Shown in pieces: positions 16,529 to 25,486 of a DNA stretch of 64,000 nucleotides. Positions within the stretch are counted from its first letter, which is position 1. Every line of letters begins with the position of its first letter. The position numbers and the translations under genes were made by a program. Origin of the DNA: Zhaonella formicivorans (lineage in GTDB: Bacteria; Bacillota; DUOV01; Zhaonellaceae); the NCBI RefSeq assembly GCF_004353525.1, contig NZ_CP085524.1, positions 2,997,001-3,061,000 on the forward strand, given 5' to 3'. The notes under the pieces are model-generated. The model saw nothing but the letters and a program-made list of their open reading frames with translations. It was not told where the DNA came from and did not search any database.

Positions 16529-16987
16529 ATGCTTCCAATTCCCAAAAAATTTTTTGTGACTAGCGGCTGTGCGGAAGGTGATTCTGAGTTAACTGCTTTT
16601 GACGGGGCGTTGTTAAAGGCCGGCATCGGAAACATAAATTTGCTGAAAGTCAGCAGCATCCTTCCCCCCGGTGCCCAATTTGCGCCCGGTCTTGAGTTCC
16701 CAGCGGGGGCCATGGTACCTACCGCTTATGGTACTATTGTCTGCACCGAACCGGGTACCACGATTGCGGCTGCCATAGCAGTGGGCCTATCTGAAAGTTC
16801 TTTCGGAATAATTATGGAGTTAGTAGGCAAACTTACCAGGCAAGAGGCGGAAGAGAAAATCCAAGGCATGGTTCAAGAGTCTTTTGCCATGAGAAAAATG
16901 GAATTGAAAGAAATTAAAATCTCGGCAGCAGAACATACCGTACAAAAAATAGGGTGCGCTGTGGCAGCGGCACCCATGTGGTATTAG
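16529..16987 (+). CDS. pdaD: Pyruvoyl-dependent arginine decarboxylase
   Basis: Converts arginine to agmatine with a self-generated pyruvoyl group. The proenzyme cleavage region LLKVSSILPPGA is present, with cleavage expected between Ser42 and Ser43. The start LPIPKKFFVTSG is typical. At 152 residues it is full length. ATG at 16529 is nine bases from GAGGAG; an upstream ATG at 16508 lies before that box. It follows speD closely. The family is best known from archaea and some bacteria. A second, PLP-type arginine decarboxylase is encoded at 53092-54594. Confidence 0.95.
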   Translation: MLPIPKKFFVTSGCAEGDSELTAFDGALLKAGIGNINLLKVSSILPPGAQFAPGLEFPAGAMVPTAYGTIVCTEPGTTIAAAIAVGLSESSFGIIMELVGKLTRQEAEEKIQGMVQESFAMRKMELKEIKISAAEHTVQKIGCAVAAAPMWY

Positions 16988-17003
16988 CAGTTAAAAAACT
17001 GCT
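16986..17003 (+). terminator. Weak hairpin at the end of pdaD
   Basis: AGCAGTT (16986-16992) pairs with AACTGCT (16997-17003). It overlaps the stop codon and has no clear T-run. Confidence 0.35.
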
Positions 17004-17096
17004 TCCACAACCTCTTACCTTTATTTGTATTTTTTGCTTGTTTTTGTATTAGATATAGGCTAAAATAAAGATAAATTTAAATAAAACTGCATCTTG

Positions 17097-17189
17097 CACT
17101 AGGGGAGCTGAAGAGGTCAGCTGAGATGAAGAACCGATGAATTCTTTGACCCTTGAACCTGATCTGGATAATGCCAGCGTAGGGAAGTG
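17097..17189 (+). promoter_or_regulatory. TPP riboswitch (THI element)
   Basis: The conserved THI-box elements are present in order: GGGGAGCTG, then GCTGAGATGAA, then GACCCTTGAACCTGATCTGG, ATAATGCCAGCGTAGGGAAG. CACT (17097-17100) and AGTG (17186-17189) close the outer stem. It lies upstream of thiC, as in most bacteria, and binds thiamine pyrophosphate to lower expression. Confidence 0.96.
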
Positions 17190-17229
17190 ACGCGTATCAT
17201 GTACAAATTATTTTGTACGTTGAATTGTT

Positions 17230-17266
17230 AGCACAAATCTCACCTGGGATTTGTGCTTTTTATTTT
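17230..17266 (+). terminator. thiC: Expression-platform terminator of the TPP riboswitch
   Basis: AGCACAAATC (17230-17239) pairs with GATTTGTGCT (17248-17257), followed by TTTTATTTT. Its place between the aptamer and thiC fits transcription attenuation. Confidence 0.85.
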
Positions 17267-17403
17267 GGCGTTATTTCCCGGAAAATGACAACTGAATTAA
17301 GCTGGTAACCATTAACTGGGGGGGATCCTTATGTCTAACTAAGTGTTAATGTGTTCAAAGCTATTCTCTTTTTTGAATTTATCCTAAGAAAGGTGTGAAG
17401 ACA

Positions 17404-18702
17404 ATGACCCAACTGGAAGCGGCTAAAAAAGGTATTATCACGGAGGAAATGGAGAAAGCGGCCCGGTTCGAAAAGATATCTGCGGAAGAACTGCGGGAAA
17501 AAATCGCCTCAGGGGAAGCAGTATTACCCTGTAATGTAAACCACAAAGGAATTACCCCTATGGCTGTAGGGAAAGGTTTATCTACCAAGGTAAATGCTAA
17601 TCTTGGTACATCCGATGCTTATCCGGAAGTAGAAAAGGAACTGGAAAAATTGCATGCAGCCATTAAGGCAGGAGCAAATTCGGTGATGGATTTAAGCACA
17701 GGAGGAGATATTGACCAGGTTAGAAAAAAGATTATTGAGGCCAGTCCTGTGATGGTTGGTTCTGTTCCAATGTATCAAGTTCTGGTGGAGAACCAGAGAA
17801 AGGGCAAAGGCATGATTGAAATGACGGCAGATGATATTTTTGCCGGCATTGAAAAACACTGTGCGGACGGTGTGGATTTTATTACCGTTCACTGCGGTGT
17901 AAATTTGGAAGTCATCGAGGAATTAAAAGAAAAGGGTAGAGTTATGGACATTGTTTCCCGGGGAGGATCTTTTATCACGGCTTGGATGTTGCATAACCAA
18001 AAACAGAACCCCTTATATGAAGAATTCGACCGGCTTTTGGAAATCGCTAAAAAGTATGATGTTACTCTAAGCCTTGGAGATGGGTTAAGGCCCGGGTGTC
18101 TGGCAGATGCTACCGATGCTCCGCAAATTCAAGAATTAATGATCCTGGGAGGACTGGTAAAAAGGGCAAGGGAAGCAGGAGTTCAAGTGATGGTAGAAGG
18201 TCCTGGCCATGTGCCTCTAGACCAAATTGAAGCCAACATGAAGCTGGAAAAGACATTATGCTATAATGCGCCTTTTTATGTGTTAGGGCCTATAGTGACC
18301 GATGTAGCACCGGGGTATGATCATATTACCTCTGCCATAGGCGGCGCTATAGCAGCTTCGTCAGGCGCTGACTTTCTCTGTTATGTGACACCGGCGGAAC
18401 ATCTTGGCCTGCCTACGGTGGAAGATGTGAAAGAGGGGGTAATTGCAGCCAGGATCGCAGCCCATGCCGCCGATATTGTCAAAGGTGTAAAAGGCGCCTG
18501 GGAGTGGGATCTGGAAATGGCCAAAGCCAGGAAAGGATTGGACTGGCAAAAGCAAATTGACTTATCTATGGACCCTGAAAAAGCGGCTAAAATGCGCAAA
18601 GAGAAAAATGAAGATGATCAGGAATGCTGCACCATGTGTGGCAAGTTCTGCGCCTACAAGCTGATCAGCGAATATCTGGGAACTACATTTACAGGTTGTT
18701 AA
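17404..18702 (+). CDS. thiC: Phosphomethylpyrimidine synthase ThiC
   Basis: Radical SAM enzyme that rearranges aminoimidazole ribotide (AIR) to the pyrimidine moiety of thiamine. The unusual C-terminal cluster motif CxxCxxxxC appears as CTMCGKFC, and the core has GDGLRPGCLADATD, VEGPGHVPLDQ and GPIVTDVAPGYDHI. At 432 residues it is the short form without the N-terminal extension. ATG at 17404 fits the family start (MTQLEAAKKG) better than GTG at 17395. It is controlled by the TPP riboswitch and followed after 10 bases by purF. Confidence 0.97.
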   Translation: MTQLEAAKKGIITEEMEKAARFEKISAEELREKIASGEAVLPCNVNHKGITPMAVGKGLSTKVNANLGTSDAYPEVEKELEKLHAAIKAGANSVMDLSTGGDIDQVRKKIIEASPVMVGSVPMYQVLVENQRKGKGMIEMTADDIFAGIEKHCADGVDFITVHCGVNLEVIEELKEKGRVMDIVSRGGSFITAWMLHNQKQNPLYEEFDRLLEIAKKYDVTLSLGDGLRPGCLADATDAPQIQELMILGGLVKRAREAGVQVMVEGPGHVPLDQIEANMKLEKTLCYNAPFYVLGPIVTDVAPGYDHITSAIGGAIAASSGADFLCYVTPAEHLGLPTVEDVKEGVIAARIAAHAADIVKGVKGAWEWDLEMAKARKGLDWQKQIDLSMDPEKAAKMRKEKNEDDQECCTMCGKFCAYKLISEYLGTTFTGC

Positions 18703-18712
18703 GTTTACAAAG

Positions 18713-20128
18713 ATGAAAAAGGCTGTATTCCCTTTAGAAGAAGATAAACCCCGCGAGGAATGCGGGGTGTTCGGTATCTATGCTCCCGGTGAGGATGTTG
18801 CCCGTCATACTTACTACGGGCTCTGTGCACTCCAGCACCGGGGGCAGGAAAGCGCGGGCATAGCAGTAGCGAATGGGCATGAAATCAAAATCCACAAAAA
18901 TATGGGATTGGTAACGGAAGTTTTTGCTGAAGACATCTTTAAGCAGTTGAAAGGTAACTTGGCAATTGGGCATGTGCGTTATTCCACCACCGGGGAAAGT
19001 TCAATAGCAAATGCCCAGCCCTTAATATCCCCTTATAATTCAGGGAGCATTGCCTTAGCTCACAATGGACACCTGGTTGATGCAGTTGTCGTTAGATCCG
19101 GTCTGTTGAAAAAGGGACTGACTTTGCAGACAACCAGTGACAGTGAGGTTCTTTTAAAGTTTATTGCCAGTTTTAGCTCCATTTCGTTGCCTGACGCGTT
19201 GAAAAAATGCATGGCAAAGCTGAGGGGAGCTTATTCACTGGTGGTGATGACCGAAAAACAATTAATAGGCATGCGGGACCGGAGAGGGATGAGGCCACTC
19301 TGCCTGGGGAGGTTTGGTAAGGGTTACGTTCTGGCTTCCGAGACCTGTGCCCTGGATAGTATAGGTGCTGAATTTATAAGAGATATCAAACCCGGCGAAA
19401 TAGTTTGTATCGACGAAAACGGTCTTAACTCCTTGCAGGTAACTCCTGCCTGCCACCGCAGCTTGTGCATTTTTGAATATATTTATCTGGCCCGCCCGGA
19501 CAGCATAATTGACGGCGAGCAAGTGAAAACGGTGCGGCTGGCCCTAGGCCGGCAGTTAGCCCGGGAATGCCCTACTCACGCAGATGTGGTAGTGCCTGTA
19601 CCTGATTCGGGAAAGCTGGCCGCACTGGGTTATGCCACAGCATTAGGAACTCCCCTGCAAGAGGGTCTCAAAAAAAACCTTTGGGTAGGTCGTAACTTCA
19701 TTCAACCTACCCAAATCCTAAGGGAAAAAACCATTAAACTCAAATTCCGACCGGTCAAGGAGGTTGTTCAAAGTAAAAGTGTGGCACTGGTGGATGATTC
19801 CCTGGTACGCGGTACTACCGGTCGCCAAATCGTTAAAATGTTACGGGATGCGGGGGTTAAAGAAGTGCACTTGCTGGTGAGTTCTCCACCTATACGCTAT
19901 CCGTGCTATTTCGGAATAGATATTTCAGACCGGAAGCAGCTGCTGGCTGCCAGATATAGCCTGGAAGAAATAAAAAGCTATATCGGAGTTGACAGTCTCC
20001 ATTATTTAAGCCTGGAAAACGTGTTGCAGGTAATGCAGGCCCCGGCTGAAGAATTTTGCTTGGCTTGTTTTAACGGAGAATATCCAATTGAGATAGCTGC
20101 TCTCGGAAAGTGCTATAAGATTATCTGA
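18713..20128 (+). CDS. purF: Amidophosphoribosyltransferase
   Basis: First enzyme of purine synthesis: PRPP and glutamine give phosphoribosylamine. Cys17 (REECGVFG) is the glutaminase nucleophile exposed by propeptide removal. The PRPP-binding loop is VALVDDSLVRGTT. Cysteines expected to bind a 4Fe-4S cluster include EEFCLACFNGEYP near the C-terminus, as in the Bacillus-type enzyme. At 471 residues it is full length. It sits 10 bases behind thiC instead of in a pur operon, so it probably shares the TPP riboswitch; its product leads to AIR, the ThiC substrate. Confidence 0.95.
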   Translation: MKKAVFPLEEDKPREECGVFGIYAPGEDVARHTYYGLCALQHRGQESAGIAVANGHEIKIHKNMGLVTEVFAEDIFKQLKGNLAIGHVRYSTTGESSIANAQPLISPYNSGSIALAHNGHLVDAVVVRSGLLKKGLTLQTTSDSEVLLKFIASFSSISLPDALKKCMAKLRGAYSLVVMTEKQLIGMRDRRGMRPLCLGRFGKGYVLASETCALDSIGAEFIRDIKPGEIVCIDENGLNSLQVTPACHRSLCIFEYIYLARPDSIIDGEQVKTVRLALGRQLARECPTHADVVVPVPDSGKLAALGYATALGTPLQEGLKKNLWVGRNFIQPTQILREKTIKLKFRPVKEVVQSKSVALVDDSLVRGTTGRQIVKMLRDAGVKEVHLLVSSPPIRYPCYFGIDISDRKQLLAARYSLEEIKSYIGVDSLHYLSLENVLQVMQAPAEEFCLACFNGEYPIEIAALGKCYKII

Positions 20129-20158
20129 TCCGATCAATAGGAACTGCAAAATGGGTTG

Positions 20159-20192
20159 AAGGTTGCAATTATTACTTGCAACCTTTTCTTTT
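20159..20192 (+). terminator. Intrinsic terminator after purF
   Basis: AAGGTTGCAA (20159-20168) pairs with TTGCAACCTT (20176-20185), followed by TTTTCTTTT. Confidence 0.9.
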
Positions 20193-20303
20193 ACATGATA
20201 CTAAAGCAATTTTTATAGCTTACTATCTACTGCGCCCCGTTTGTTAACGGTCTTTTATTATACTACTTTGTGAGAAAAGCAAAGGTTAGGCCGAAAATTA
20301 TTG

Positions 20304-20332
20304 TTGTATTTTTATACAATGAAATGTATAAT
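20304..20332 (+). promoter_or_regulatory. argC: Promoter of argC
   Basis: TTGTAT (20304-20309), a 17-base spacer and a perfect TATAAT (20327-20332). The -35 lies inside the palindrome TTGTAT-TTTT-ATACAA. Confidence 0.75.
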
Positions 20333-20340
20333 TATAAACA
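20304..20340. promoter_or_regulatory. Putative ArgR (ARG box) operators
   Basis: TTGTAT-TTTT-ATACAA (20304-20319) is a perfect 16-base palindrome. An imperfect second one, TGTATAATTATAAACA (20325-20340), follows. Tandem AT-rich 18-base ARG boxes are typical of ArgR/AhrC control, and these cover the promoter. The match to the ARG consensus is partial. Confidence 0.55.
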
Positions 20341-20403
20341 TCATGGGAAACAGATATTAATTTAAACAAGTATCCAGTCCCTTGTCTGCGGGAGGTTGTA
20401 ACA

Positions 20404-21444
20404 ATGATTAAAGCAAGCATAATCGGAGCCACAGGCTATACAGGAGTTGAGCTGGTACGCCTGTTGGCCGGCCATAGAGAAGTGGAGTTGGTGGCTTTAA
20501 CTTCACAAAGTTACGAGGCTGAGGATTATACAGCAGTTTATCCTAATATGACCGGTTACATAAATAAAAAATGCACCGCCCAAGACGTGCCGGAAATAAT
20601 CGGGGCCAGTGACGTGGTTTTTATCGCGCTGCCGCACGGCCATGCCGTTCCGGTGGCTGCAGAAGCAGTGAAGCAAGGAAAGAAAGTAATCGACCTGGGA
20701 GCCGATTTTCGTTTCGACGACCTCAAAGTGTATGAAGAATGGTATAAAGTGGAGCATACGGGAGGCAGCCTGCTGTCTCGCGCAGTATATGGCTTACCGG
20801 AGATTAACCGGGAGAGAATCAAAAATGCGGCTATTGTAGGCAACCCTGGCTGCTATCCCACCAGCATAATTTTAGGCCTGGCGCCGGCTTTAAAGCACGG
20901 CTTAGTTGTTCCAGACACCATTATCATCGACTCCAAATCGGGAGTGTCGGGGGCGGGAAGAAAGTTAGCCCTGGGCAGCCATTATGCCGAAGTGAATGAA
21001 AATATTAACGCCTACGGCGTAGCTTCTCACCGGCACACACCGGAGATTGAGCAGGAACTGAGCAAGCTGGCAGGCACTAAGCTTACGGTATCCTTCACTC
21101 CCCACTTGATGCCCATGACCAGGGGAATTTTAAGCACCATCTATGCTACAGTTAAGGATAACATTGCTCTGGATGAGGTAAGGGAAGTTTACAGTAAGTA
21201 TTACACTGAAGAGCCATTTGTGCACCTTTTGCCGCCGGGACAGTGGCCCCATACCAAATGGGTCTATGGCTCCAACAACTGTCAGCTGAACTTGACTATT
21301 GACCGACGGACCAACCGTTTAATTATTTGCTCAGTTATCGACAATTTGGTAAAAGGGGCTGCGGGCCAAGCAGTGCAGAATATGAACATCCTGTTTGGTT
21401 TGCCGGAAACCACAGCTTTACGGATACCGGGGATGTATCCATAG
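20404..21444 (+). CDS. argC: N-acetyl-gamma-glutamyl-phosphate reductase
   Basis: NADPH-dependent reductase of the third step of arginine synthesis. The nucleotide-binding start is SIIGATGYTGVELVRLL, and the catalytic cysteine lies in GNPGCYPTS. The later motif SHRHTPEIEQEL carries the substrate-binding histidines. At 346 residues it is the normal long form. It opens the arg cluster behind a good promoter with palindromic operators. GGGAGG precedes the ATG. Confidence 0.97.
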   Translation: MIKASIIGATGYTGVELVRLLAGHREVELVALTSQSYEAEDYTAVYPNMTGYINKKCTAQDVPEIIGASDVVFIALPHGHAVPVAAEAVKQGKKVIDLGADFRFDDLKVYEEWYKVEHTGGSLLSRAVYGLPEINRERIKNAAIVGNPGCYPTSIILGLAPALKHGLVVPDTIIIDSKSGVSGAGRKLALGSHYAEVNENINAYGVASHRHTPEIEQELSKLAGTKLTVSFTPHLMPMTRGILSTIYATVKDNIALDEVREVYSKYYTEEPFVHLLPPGQWPHTKWVYGSNNCQLNLTIDRRTNRLIICSVIDNLVKGAAGQAVQNMNILFGLPETTALRIPGMYP

Positions 21445-21467
21445 AAATGCATGTAAGATAAATGTTG

Positions 21468-21502
21468 GCTATCAGCTTTCAGCCGTCAGCTGTTAGCTTG
21501 TA
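21468..21502. repeat. Heptamer repeat array 1
   Basis: Five consecutive 7-base units: GCTATCA, GCTTTCA, GCCGTCA, GCTGTTA, GCTTGTA. The consensus is close to GCTGTCA, the same as in array 2 at 24008-24042. Confidence 0.7.
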
Positions 21503-21581
21503 TCTGCTAACCTAAAATGGACCATAAACTTTTTTTATAATTGTTAGTTTTACGTGTTTTAAAGGATAAGGGGGTCTAATA

Positions 21582-21743
21582 ATGTATTTAGTATTAAAAG
21601 TTAATGAAATTTATGGTGACACAGTGGTTAAGGTTACTAAATCCATTGAAGAGGCTGTTAACTATGTCCGGGAAAAAGTAAACACAGGATTTTACGATAA
21701 AGAGGATTTCAAAGTTGCTTGCCAAGTGAATATTGACTATTAA
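21582..21743 (+). CDS. Small protein (53 residues) inside the arginine cluster
   Basis: Complete ORF MYLVLKVNEIYGDTVVKV...VNIDY, with ATG at 21582 eight bases after a GGGGG box. The composition is protein-like: alternating hydrophobic strands, a helix (SIEEAVNYVREKV) and an acidic C-terminus, suggesting a small alpha/beta fold. It lies between argC and argJ on the same strand, so it is probably co-transcribed. No family was recognised. It could be an accessory or regulatory peptide of the pathway, but nothing shows that directly. Confidence 0.65.
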   Translation: MYLVLKVNEIYGDTVVKVTKSIEEAVNYVREKVNTGFYDKEDFKVACQVNIDY

Positions 21744-21878
21744 GATGGAAACTCAAGCATAGTTCGTGCTAAATTCTGACAAACCGCTGAAGCCTGAATT
21801 TATAATGCAATGCAGAACTAAATACTATTAATGGTACCCCAAATATACCGGCTTATAACAACGATTGGAGGCGAGAAA

Positions 21879-23102
21879 ATGAATGAATATACAGAGATTC
21901 CCGGAGGGCTCACCGCGGTTCCGGGCTTCTTAGCGGCCGGAATCCACGCAGGGCTGAAGAAAGCTAAAAAGGACATGGCTTTAATTTGTTCCACTGTTCC
22001 GGCGGTGGCGGCGGGAGTTTTTACGACCAATAAAGTGAAAGCGGCTCCACTCTTATTAAACATGGAGCATCTGCAAAACGATATTACCAAGGCTATAGTA
22101 ATTAACAGCGGCAATGCCAATGCCTGTACCGGGGCACAAGGGATGAAGGATGCGCAAGCAATGGCAGAGCTCACTGCCGAGGCCTTAGGTTTGAACTCCC
22201 AAGAGGTTTTAGTCGCCTCCACCGGGGTCATCGGAGTGCAAATGCCTATGGACAAAGTGGCGGCTGGCATTAAATTGGCTGCACAGGAACTTTCACCCGC
22301 TGGAGGGCCGCTGGCTGCTGAAGCTATCATGACCACCGATACTTTTCTAAAACAAATCAGTTTTCAATTTACGGTGGGTGGTAAAACAGTAACTTTGGGC
22401 GGTGCCGCCAAGGGGTCGGGAATGATTCATCCCAATATGGCTACCATGCTGGGCTTCATCACCACTGACCTGGCCATCGGTAAAGAAGTATTGCAACATG
22501 CTTTATCGGAGGTAGTAAAAAGAACATTTAACATGATTACGGTGGACGGGGATACCTCCACCAACGATATGGTGCTGGTTCTGGCCAACGGCCTGGCTGG
22601 CAATCAGGCAATTAAGGATAGAGAAGATGACGGCTACGATGACTTTTACCGGGCTCTCACCTATGCCTGCACTTACCTGGCTAAAGAAATCGCCAGGGAC
22701 GGCGAAGGGGCAACCAAGCTGTTAACGGTGGAAGTATTAAATGCTCCTACTGAGCTGGACGCCCAGCTGGCGGCCAAAAGCGTTTGCGGCTCCAACCTTG
22801 TTAAGACGGCCCTCTTCGGGGAAGATGCAAACTGGGGCCGGATTCTGGCTGCAGTAGGCTATTCCGGAGCTGATTTTGACCCGGCCAAGGTGGATATTTT
22901 TATTAAGAGCGCAGCCGGAGAGGAACAGGTTGCTGCCAAGGGAACGGGCTTAAACTTTAGCGAGGAGAAAGCCAAGAAAATCCTCGAGGAAAAAGAAGTG
23001 ACTTTTATCGTAGATTTAAACTCAGGCAAGGAAAAAGCAACAGCCTGGAGCTGTGATTTTTCTTATGATTATGTCAAAATAAACGCCAGCTACAGGACTT
23101 AG
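21879..23102 (+). CDS. argJ: Bifunctional ornithine acetyltransferase/N-acetylglutamate synthase
   Basis: Recycles the acetyl group from N-acetylornithine to glutamate; bifunctional members also make N-acetylglutamate from acetyl-CoA. The precursor is self-cleaved before the nucleophilic threonine in [31 protein letters not shown] and [10 protein letters not shown] are further family motifs. ATG at 21879 follows GGAGGCGA; an upstream ATG at 21831 lacks a site. At 407 residues it is full length. Its stop codon overlaps the ribosome-binding site of argB. Mono- or bifunctionality cannot be told from the sequence alone. Confidence 0.96.
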   Translation: MNEYTEIPGGLTAVPGFLAAGIHAGLKKAKKDMALICSTVPAVAAGVFTTNKVKAAPLLLNMEHLQNDITKAIVINSGNANACTGAQGMKDAQAMAELTAEALGLNSQEVLVASTGVIGVQMPMDKVAAGIKLAAQELSPAGGPLAAEAIMTTDTFLKQISFQFTVGGKTVTLGGAAKGSGMIHPNMATMLGFITTDLAIGKEVLQHALSEVVKRTFNMITVDGDTSTNDMVLVLANGLAGNQAIKDREDDGYDDFYRALTYACTYLAKEIARDGEGATKLLTVEVLNAPTELDAQLAAKSVCGSNLVKTALFGEDANWGRILAAVGYSGADFDPAKVDIFIKSAAGEEQVAAKGTGLNFSEEKAKKILEEKEVTFIVDLNSGKEKATAWSCDFSYDYVKINASYRT

Positions 23103-23113
23103 GAGTGGAGAAG

Positions 23114-24004
23114 ATGGTTTTAACAGCGTTGGAAAAAGCGGGTATACTGGTAGAGGCTTTGCCATATATCAAAAAGTTTTACGGCAAGACAGTGGTAATC
23201 AAATATGGCGGCCACGCCATGCTGAATGAGGAATTGAAAAAAGCGGTCATGCAGGACGTAATCTTGATGAAGTTCGTAGGCATGAACCCGGTGATCGTCC
23301 ACGGCGGCGGCCCTGAAATCAACACTATGCTGAAGCGCTTAGGCAAAAAATCAGAGTTTGTCAGCGGCATGCGGGTGACCGATGCCGAAACCATGGAAGT
23401 GGTGGAAATGGTGCTGGTTGGCAAGGTAAATAAAGATATCGTGGCCGGCATTAACCGTTTCGGGGGAAAAGCGGTAGGCTTGTGCGGCAAGGACGGTCAG
23501 CTGATTGAAGCATATAAGAAGCTGGAAAAGCATCTGGATGAAAACGGGGAAGAAGTGGCCATCGATTTAGGTTTTGTAGGGGAAGTGGAGCGCATTAACC
23601 CCCAGATCATCAAAACCCTAGTTGCCCAGGACTATATTCCCGTAATCGCTCCCATCGGTGTGGGCCCCGAGGGGGAAAGCTATAACATCAACGCCGATTA
23701 TGTGGCGGGAGAAATAGCGGCGGCTTTACAGGCTGATAAATTTGTGCTCTTAACCGATGTGGAAGGCATTTTCGAAAACTATGAAGATAAGGACTCGTTA
23801 ATTTCATCTCTAAATATTAACGATGTGCCCGCCCTAATCAAACGGGGAGTAATCAGCGGAGGGATGATTCCCAAGGTGCAGTGCTGTGTAAAGGCCCTGA
23901 ATGAAGGGGTGGAAAAAGCCCACATCATCGATGGCCGTCTGCCCCATTCCATTCTGTTGGAAATTTTTACTGACCAGGGAATTGGCACTATGGTGGTCAA
24001 GTAA
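23114..24004 (+). CDS. argB: Acetylglutamate kinase
   Basis: Phosphorylates N-acetylglutamate, the second arginine step. Family motifs: VIKYGGHAM at the start (phosphate binding), [12 protein letters not shown] (substrate) and the amino-acid kinase end [15 protein letters not shown] with LLTDVEGI. At 296 residues it is full length. The N-terminal [11 protein letters not shown] helix resembles arginine-inhibited hexameric enzymes. ATG at 23114 is preferred over GTG at 23105, which overlaps the AGGAGTGG box. It follows argJ directly. Confidence 0.97.
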   Translation: MVLTALEKAGILVEALPYIKKFYGKTVVIKYGGHAMLNEELKKAVMQDVILMKFVGMNPVIVHGGGPEINTMLKRLGKKSEFVSGMRVTDAETMEVVEMVLVGKVNKDIVAGINRFGGKAVGLCGKDGQLIEAYKKLEKHLDENGEEVAIDLGFVGEVERINPQIIKTLVAQDYIPVIAPIGVGPEGESYNINADYVAGEIAAALQADKFVLLTDVEGIFENYEDKDSLISSLNINDVPALIKRGVISGGMIPKVQCCVKALNEGVEKAHIIDGRLPHSILLEIFTDQGIGTMVVK

Positions 24005-24007
24005 TTG

Positions 24008-24042
24008 GCTGTCAGCTGTCAGCCGTCAGCTAATAGCTGGTA
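24008..24042. repeat. Heptamer repeat array 2
   Basis: Five consecutive units: GCTGTCA, GCTGTCA, GCCGTCA, GCTAATA, GCTGGTA. It starts four bases after the argB stop. Confidence 0.75.
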
Positions 24043-24146
24043 ACCTATGAAAAAACATATATGGTATTTGGTATTTATAGAGAGAGAAATATACATTACG
24101 AACTATTAAAAGTAACTATAGAGCTTTATCGGGATTAATTATTTTA

Positions 24147-24203
24147 GCTGAAAGCTGAAGGCTCACGGCTGACCGCCTTATAAGTCTAAGCTGATGGCTT
24201 AAG
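24147..24203. repeat. Heptamer repeat array 3, inverted orientation
   Basis: Units GCTGAAA, GCTGAAG, GCTCACG, GCTGACC, then GCTGATG and GCTTAAG after a short gap. Read on the other strand they resemble the units of arrays 1 and 2. Arrays 2 and 3 thus form a large imperfect inverted repeat flanking about 100 AT-rich bases between argB and argD. Confidence 0.65.
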
Positions 24204-24244
24204 AAGTTCAGGGTGATGGCTATTTAAAACGAGGAGTGATTGCA

Positions 24245-25435
24245 ATGTCCAATCAAAGCATTGTTGAATTGGGACAAAAGTACGTGATGAATACCTATGG
24301 TCGACTGCCTATGGCCTTGGTTAAAGGAGAGGGAGCCAGGGTCTGGGATGCGGACGGTAAGGAATATCTTGATTTTGTGGGAGGGTTAGCGGTAAACTCT
24401 CTGGGCCACTGCCATCCCAAGGTGACGGCAGCTATCCGGGAGCAGGCAGGGAAGCTGGTGCATTGCTCCAACCTATATTGGATTGAACCCCAGGTGAAGC
24501 TGGCCCAGCTCTTGGTGGAACACTCCTGCATGGATAAAGTGTTTTTTGCCAATAGCGGTGCCGAGGCCAATGAAGGTGCAATTAAGCTGGCCAGGAAATA
24601 TGCCAAGCTCCACTATGGGGAGAAAAAATATGAAATTATCACCATGCACCAGTCCTTTCATGGCCGCACTTTAGCCACGTTAACCGCCACCGCCCAGGAA
24701 AAATTCCACAAAGGATATGCTCCCCTGCCGGAAGGTTTTAAGTATGTGCCATTTAACGATTTTAAAGCTTTAGCGGAGGCTGTAAGCGACAAGACCTGCG
24801 CGATAATGCTTGAGCCAATTCAGGGGGAGGGTGGCGTCAACGAGGCTGATCCCGGTTATTTGGACAACGTGAAAGAGCTGTGTCAGGAAAAAGGGCTGCT
24901 CCTGATTTTTGATGAAGTACAGTGCGGCATCGGCAGGACCGGCAAACTTTTCGCCTATGAACACTTCGGGGTGGAGCCCGATATCATGACCCTGGCTAAA
25001 GCGCTGGGCGGAGGAGTGGCCATCGGAGCCCTTCTGGCTAAAGAGGAGGTAGCAGCTGCCTTTCAGCCTGGGGACCACGCCTCTACTTTCGGAGGAAACC
25101 CCTTAGCAACCGCTGCCGGCGTGGCAGCCCTCGATACAATACTGAAGGACGGGGTGCTGGCTAAGGCGGAAGAAGCAGGAGCTTACTTGAAAGAAAAGCT
25201 GTTAGCTTTAAAAGAACAGTACGGATTCATCAAAGAAGTAAGGGGCAAGGGGCTAATCCTTGGAATGGAATTGACTATCCCGGGAGCGGGGATAGTGAGC
25301 AAATGCCTGGAGGCGGGACTGCTTATAAACTGCACTAATAACACTGTTTTAAGGTTCCTGCCGCCCCTAATTATCACCAAAGCTGAGATAGATGAGGCTG
25401 TAGGTATATTAACCCAAGCTTTGGATCAGGTGTAG
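24245..25435 (+). CDS. argD: Acetylornithine aminotransferase
   Basis: PLP-dependent class III aminotransferase that makes N-acetylornithine from the semialdehyde. The PLP region is clear: NSGAEANEGAIKLARKYA (phosphate), FDEVQCGIGRTGK (cofactor aspartate) and TLAKALGGG with the Schiff-base lysine. STFGGNPLA is also present. At 396 residues it is full length. ATG at 24245 follows GAGGAGTG with seven bases between. The heptamer arrays separate it from argB, so it may have its own transcript. Confidence 0.95.
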   Translation: MSNQSIVELGQKYVMNTYGRLPMALVKGEGARVWDADGKEYLDFVGGLAVNSLGHCHPKVTAAIREQAGKLVHCSNLYWIEPQVKLAQLLVEHSCMDKVFFANSGAEANEGAIKLARKYAKLHYGEKKYEIITMHQSFHGRTLATLTATAQEKFHKGYAPLPEGFKYVPFNDFKALAEAVSDKTCAIMLEPIQGEGGVNEADPGYLDNVKELCQEKGLLLIFDEVQCGIGRTGKLFAYEHFGVEPDIMTLAKALGGGVAIGALLAKEEVAAAFQPGDHASTFGGNPLATAAGVAALDTILKDGVLAKAEEAGAYLKEKLLALKEQYGFIKEVRGKGLILGMELTIPGAGIVSKCLEAGLLINCTNNTVLRFLPPLIITKAEIDEAVGILTQALDQV

Positions 25436-25457
25436 CCGGCTATTTCCAAAATAGTTG

Positions 25458-25486
25458 CTGTCAAAGGCGCCGAAGTGCAGTATACT
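25458..25486 (+). promoter_or_regulatory. argG: Possible promoter of argG
   Basis: CTGTCA (25458-25463), a 17-base spacer and TATACT (25481-25486). The -10 is good, the -35 moderate. Confidence 0.45.
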
